Below are positions 6,450-7,080 of a stretch of 7,080 nucleotides of DNA, piece after piece. Source of the DNA: Desulfovibrionales bacterium (GTDB lineage: Bacteria; Desulfobacterota; Desulfovibrionia; Desulfovibrionales; Desulfomicrobiaceae). Where the stretch lies: NCBI GenBank assembly GCA_012727515.1, contig JAAYGZ010000214.1, positions 1 to 7,080 on the forward strand, written 5' to 3'. The position numbers and the translations under genes were made by a program. Each line of letters begins with the position of its first letter. Within the stretch, counting starts at the first letter, position 1. A model generated the notes under the pieces. It saw nothing but the letters and a program-made list of their open reading frames with translations, did not search any database and was not told the origin of the DNA.

Positions 6450-6478
6450 TTGACGAATCCTCGTGGGACTCATATAGA
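6450..6478 (+). promoter_or_regulatory. Sigma70-type promoter for the DUF493 gene
   Basis: TTGACG (6450-6455) and TATAGA (6473-6478) are separated by exactly 17 bases, each matching the consensus at five of six positions. A start site near 6485 would give a leader of about 62 bases before the DUF493 ATG. Confidence 0.7.
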
Positions 6479-6494
6479 GAACAGCTGAAACATC

Positions 6495-6531
6495 GTGCCG
6501 TAACAGCAGCATCACCTGAGCAATCCGGCAC
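6495..6531 (+). promoter_or_regulatory. Leader stem close to the DUF493 ribosome binding site
   Basis: GTGCCG (6495-6500) and CGGCAC (6526-6531) form a perfect 6-bp stem with a 25-base loop, ending five bases before AAGGAG (6536-6541). It falls within the predicted 5' leader. The long loop makes it moderately stable at best, so a regulatory role is speculative. Confidence 0.3.
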
Positions 6532-6546
6532 TATTAAGGAGCAACA

Positions 6547-6801
6547 ATGCAGCAACCAGAACTCGAATTTCCACTGCACTGGGAATATAAAATCATCGCC
6601 CTGCACTCAGACTCTGTTCAGGCCAGCCTGGAGGCTGTCAGCGCCAGTCATGGCTGCACAACGCCTGTTCTGCGCGGCAATCAATCCTCCAGCGGCAAAT
6701 ATGCCACCTACACAGTACGCATACACGTGCAATCGCGCGAACATCTTGATGCGCTTCGTGCTGAATTCAGCCAATGCCCTGGAGTCAGATACCTGCTCTG
6801 A
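6547..6801 (+). CDS. ybeD: DUF493 (YbeD) family protein
   Basis: An 84-aa cytoplasmic protein, close to the usual length of about 85-90 aa for YbeD. It shows the family pattern: an N-terminal FPLHWEYKII strand (8-17), a helix (VQASLEAVSASHG, 24-36), the central SSSGKYATYTVRIHVQSREH segment (46-65), which matches the family's SKNGNYLSVTVTI...SREQ core, then LDALRAEFSQCPGVRYLL at the end (67-84). YbeD has an ACT-like alpha/beta fold suggesting small-ligand or regulatory binding; the exact role is not established, although in E. coli the gene sits beside lipoate genes. Here the neighbours differ. The start is supported by AAGGAG five bases upstream of the ATG, and by a promoter about 70 bases further up. 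The sequence is diverged from E. coli YbeD but I am fairly sure of the family. Confidence 0.85.
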   Translation: MQQPELEFPLHWEYKIIALHSDSVQASLEAVSASHGCTTPVLRGNQSSSGKYATYTVRIHVQSREHLDALRAEFSQCPGVRYLL

Positions 6802-6857
6802 TTCAGCCGCACGCCGTGCTTCGGGATGCCAGCCTTGTCAGTACAGCCAAATCCCCG

Positions 6858-6902
6858 ATGCCTGGATGTGTCCGGCTCTACCCGGACAGTATGCGCAGGC
6901 AT
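6858..6902 (+). promoter_or_regulatory. Two-tier stem-loop before the PAP2 gene
   Basis: Outer arms ATGCCTG (6858-6864) and CAGGCAT (6896-6902) enclose inner arms TGTCCGG (6869-6875) and CCGGACA (6882-6888), each pair perfect over seven bases, with a 6-base loop. The structure ends eight bases before the GGAG of the next gene. No T-run follows, so it is not a standard terminator. It could stabilise or process the DUF493-PAP2 message or modulate translation of the phosphatase. Confidence 0.5.
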
Positions 6903-6919
6903 TTAACAAAGGAGACAGC

Positions 6920-7080
6920 ATGTTTTTTCACGCAGCTGATTGGGATCAGGCAATGCAGATAGCGATCAATCAGCACTGGCGCTGCGCTGTACTGGATATC
7001 CTGATGCCTGCGCTTTCAGACTCGTTTTTTTTATGGATTATGAGCGTACTGGGCTTGATTTTTGTGGCGCGGAAACAAAA
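6920..7080 (+). CDS. PAP2-family membrane phosphatase, N-terminal part (runs off the right edge)
   Basis: Only the first 53 codons are in the window. The start (MFFHAADWDQAM) leads into INQHWRCAVLDILMPALSD (residues 16-34), the pattern seen at the front of PAP2 phosphatases: an Asn followed by a Leu-Asp-x-Leu-Met-Pro-x-Leu-Ser run before the first membrane helix. A hydrophobic segment then begins (SFFLWIMSVLGLIFVA, 35-50). Family members dephosphorylate lipid substrates such as undecaprenyl diphosphate, phosphatidylglycerol phosphate or lipid A at the inner membrane. The catalytic motifs (K-x6-RP, PSGH, SR-x5-H) would lie beyond the window, so activity and substrate cannot be judged. GGAG lies five bases before the ATG. 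It is 118 bases downstream of the DUF493 gene and probably shares its transcript. Confidence 0.75.
   Translation, partial: MFFHAADWDQAMQIAINQHWRCAVLDILMPALSDSFFLWIMSVLGLIFVARKQ

Larger units (their letters stand above)
6188..6546. other. 359-bp divergent intergenic region
   Basis: Separates the DCCP operon (minus) from the DUF493 gene (plus) and must contain promoters for both. The half near the DCCP gene is AT-rich. I see TATAAC on the minus strand twice but no well-spaced -35 partner, so no DCCP promoter is called. An inverted repeat occurs at 6315-6340 and a row of three hairpins at 6368-6435. The DUF493 side has a clear promoter (6450-6478) and a leader with a stem next to the ribosome binding site. 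No open frame here looks like a gene. Confidence 0.6.

Overview
The window looks like a piece of chromosome from an anaerobic Gram-negative bacterium. The clues are an oxygen-sensitive [4Fe-4S] L-serine dehydratase, a double-cubane iron-sulfur reductase of the 2-hydroxyacyl-CoA dehydratase superfamily, a periplasmic binding protein with a plain signal peptide and no lipobox, and a YbeD/DUF493 protein, which is mostly a proteobacterial family. Base composition is moderate with AT-rich intergenic DNA. A sulfate-reducing deltaproteobacterium (Desulfovibrio-like) would fit, but that placement is inference.

Left block, minus strand (1-1795). A GTG-started single-chain L-serine ammonia-lyase (sdaA) is followed, through a 4-base ATGA stop/start overlap, by an acidic protein I do not recognise. 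That gene has no stop before the window edge, so only its first 191 codons are visible. A 395-bp stretch without a convincing gene (1796-2190) separates this pair from the next operon. It carries a REP-like hairpin element.

Middle block, minus strand (2191-6187). Four genes form one apparent operon: a double-cubane-cluster protein (DCCP, homologue of E. coli YjiM), then a NitT/TauT-type substrate-binding protein, permease and ATPase. An intrinsic terminator sits just after the binding-protein gene, so binding protein is probably made in excess over the membrane parts. The reading I favour is an importer dedicated to the substrate of the DCCP reductase. Neither the substrate nor the ATP-dependent activase that normally drives such proteins is visible here.

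Right block, plus strand (6450-7080), divergent from the DCCP operon. A good sigma70-type promoter drives a DUF493/YbeD regulator-like protein, followed after a structured 118-bp spacer by the start of a PAP2-family membrane phosphatase that runs off the window. The 359-bp divergent intergenic region also holds an inverted repeat and a row of three hairpins.

No tRNA, rRNA, CRISPR array, insertion sequence or phage gene was seen. The most interesting unit is the DCCP plus ABC importer operon.
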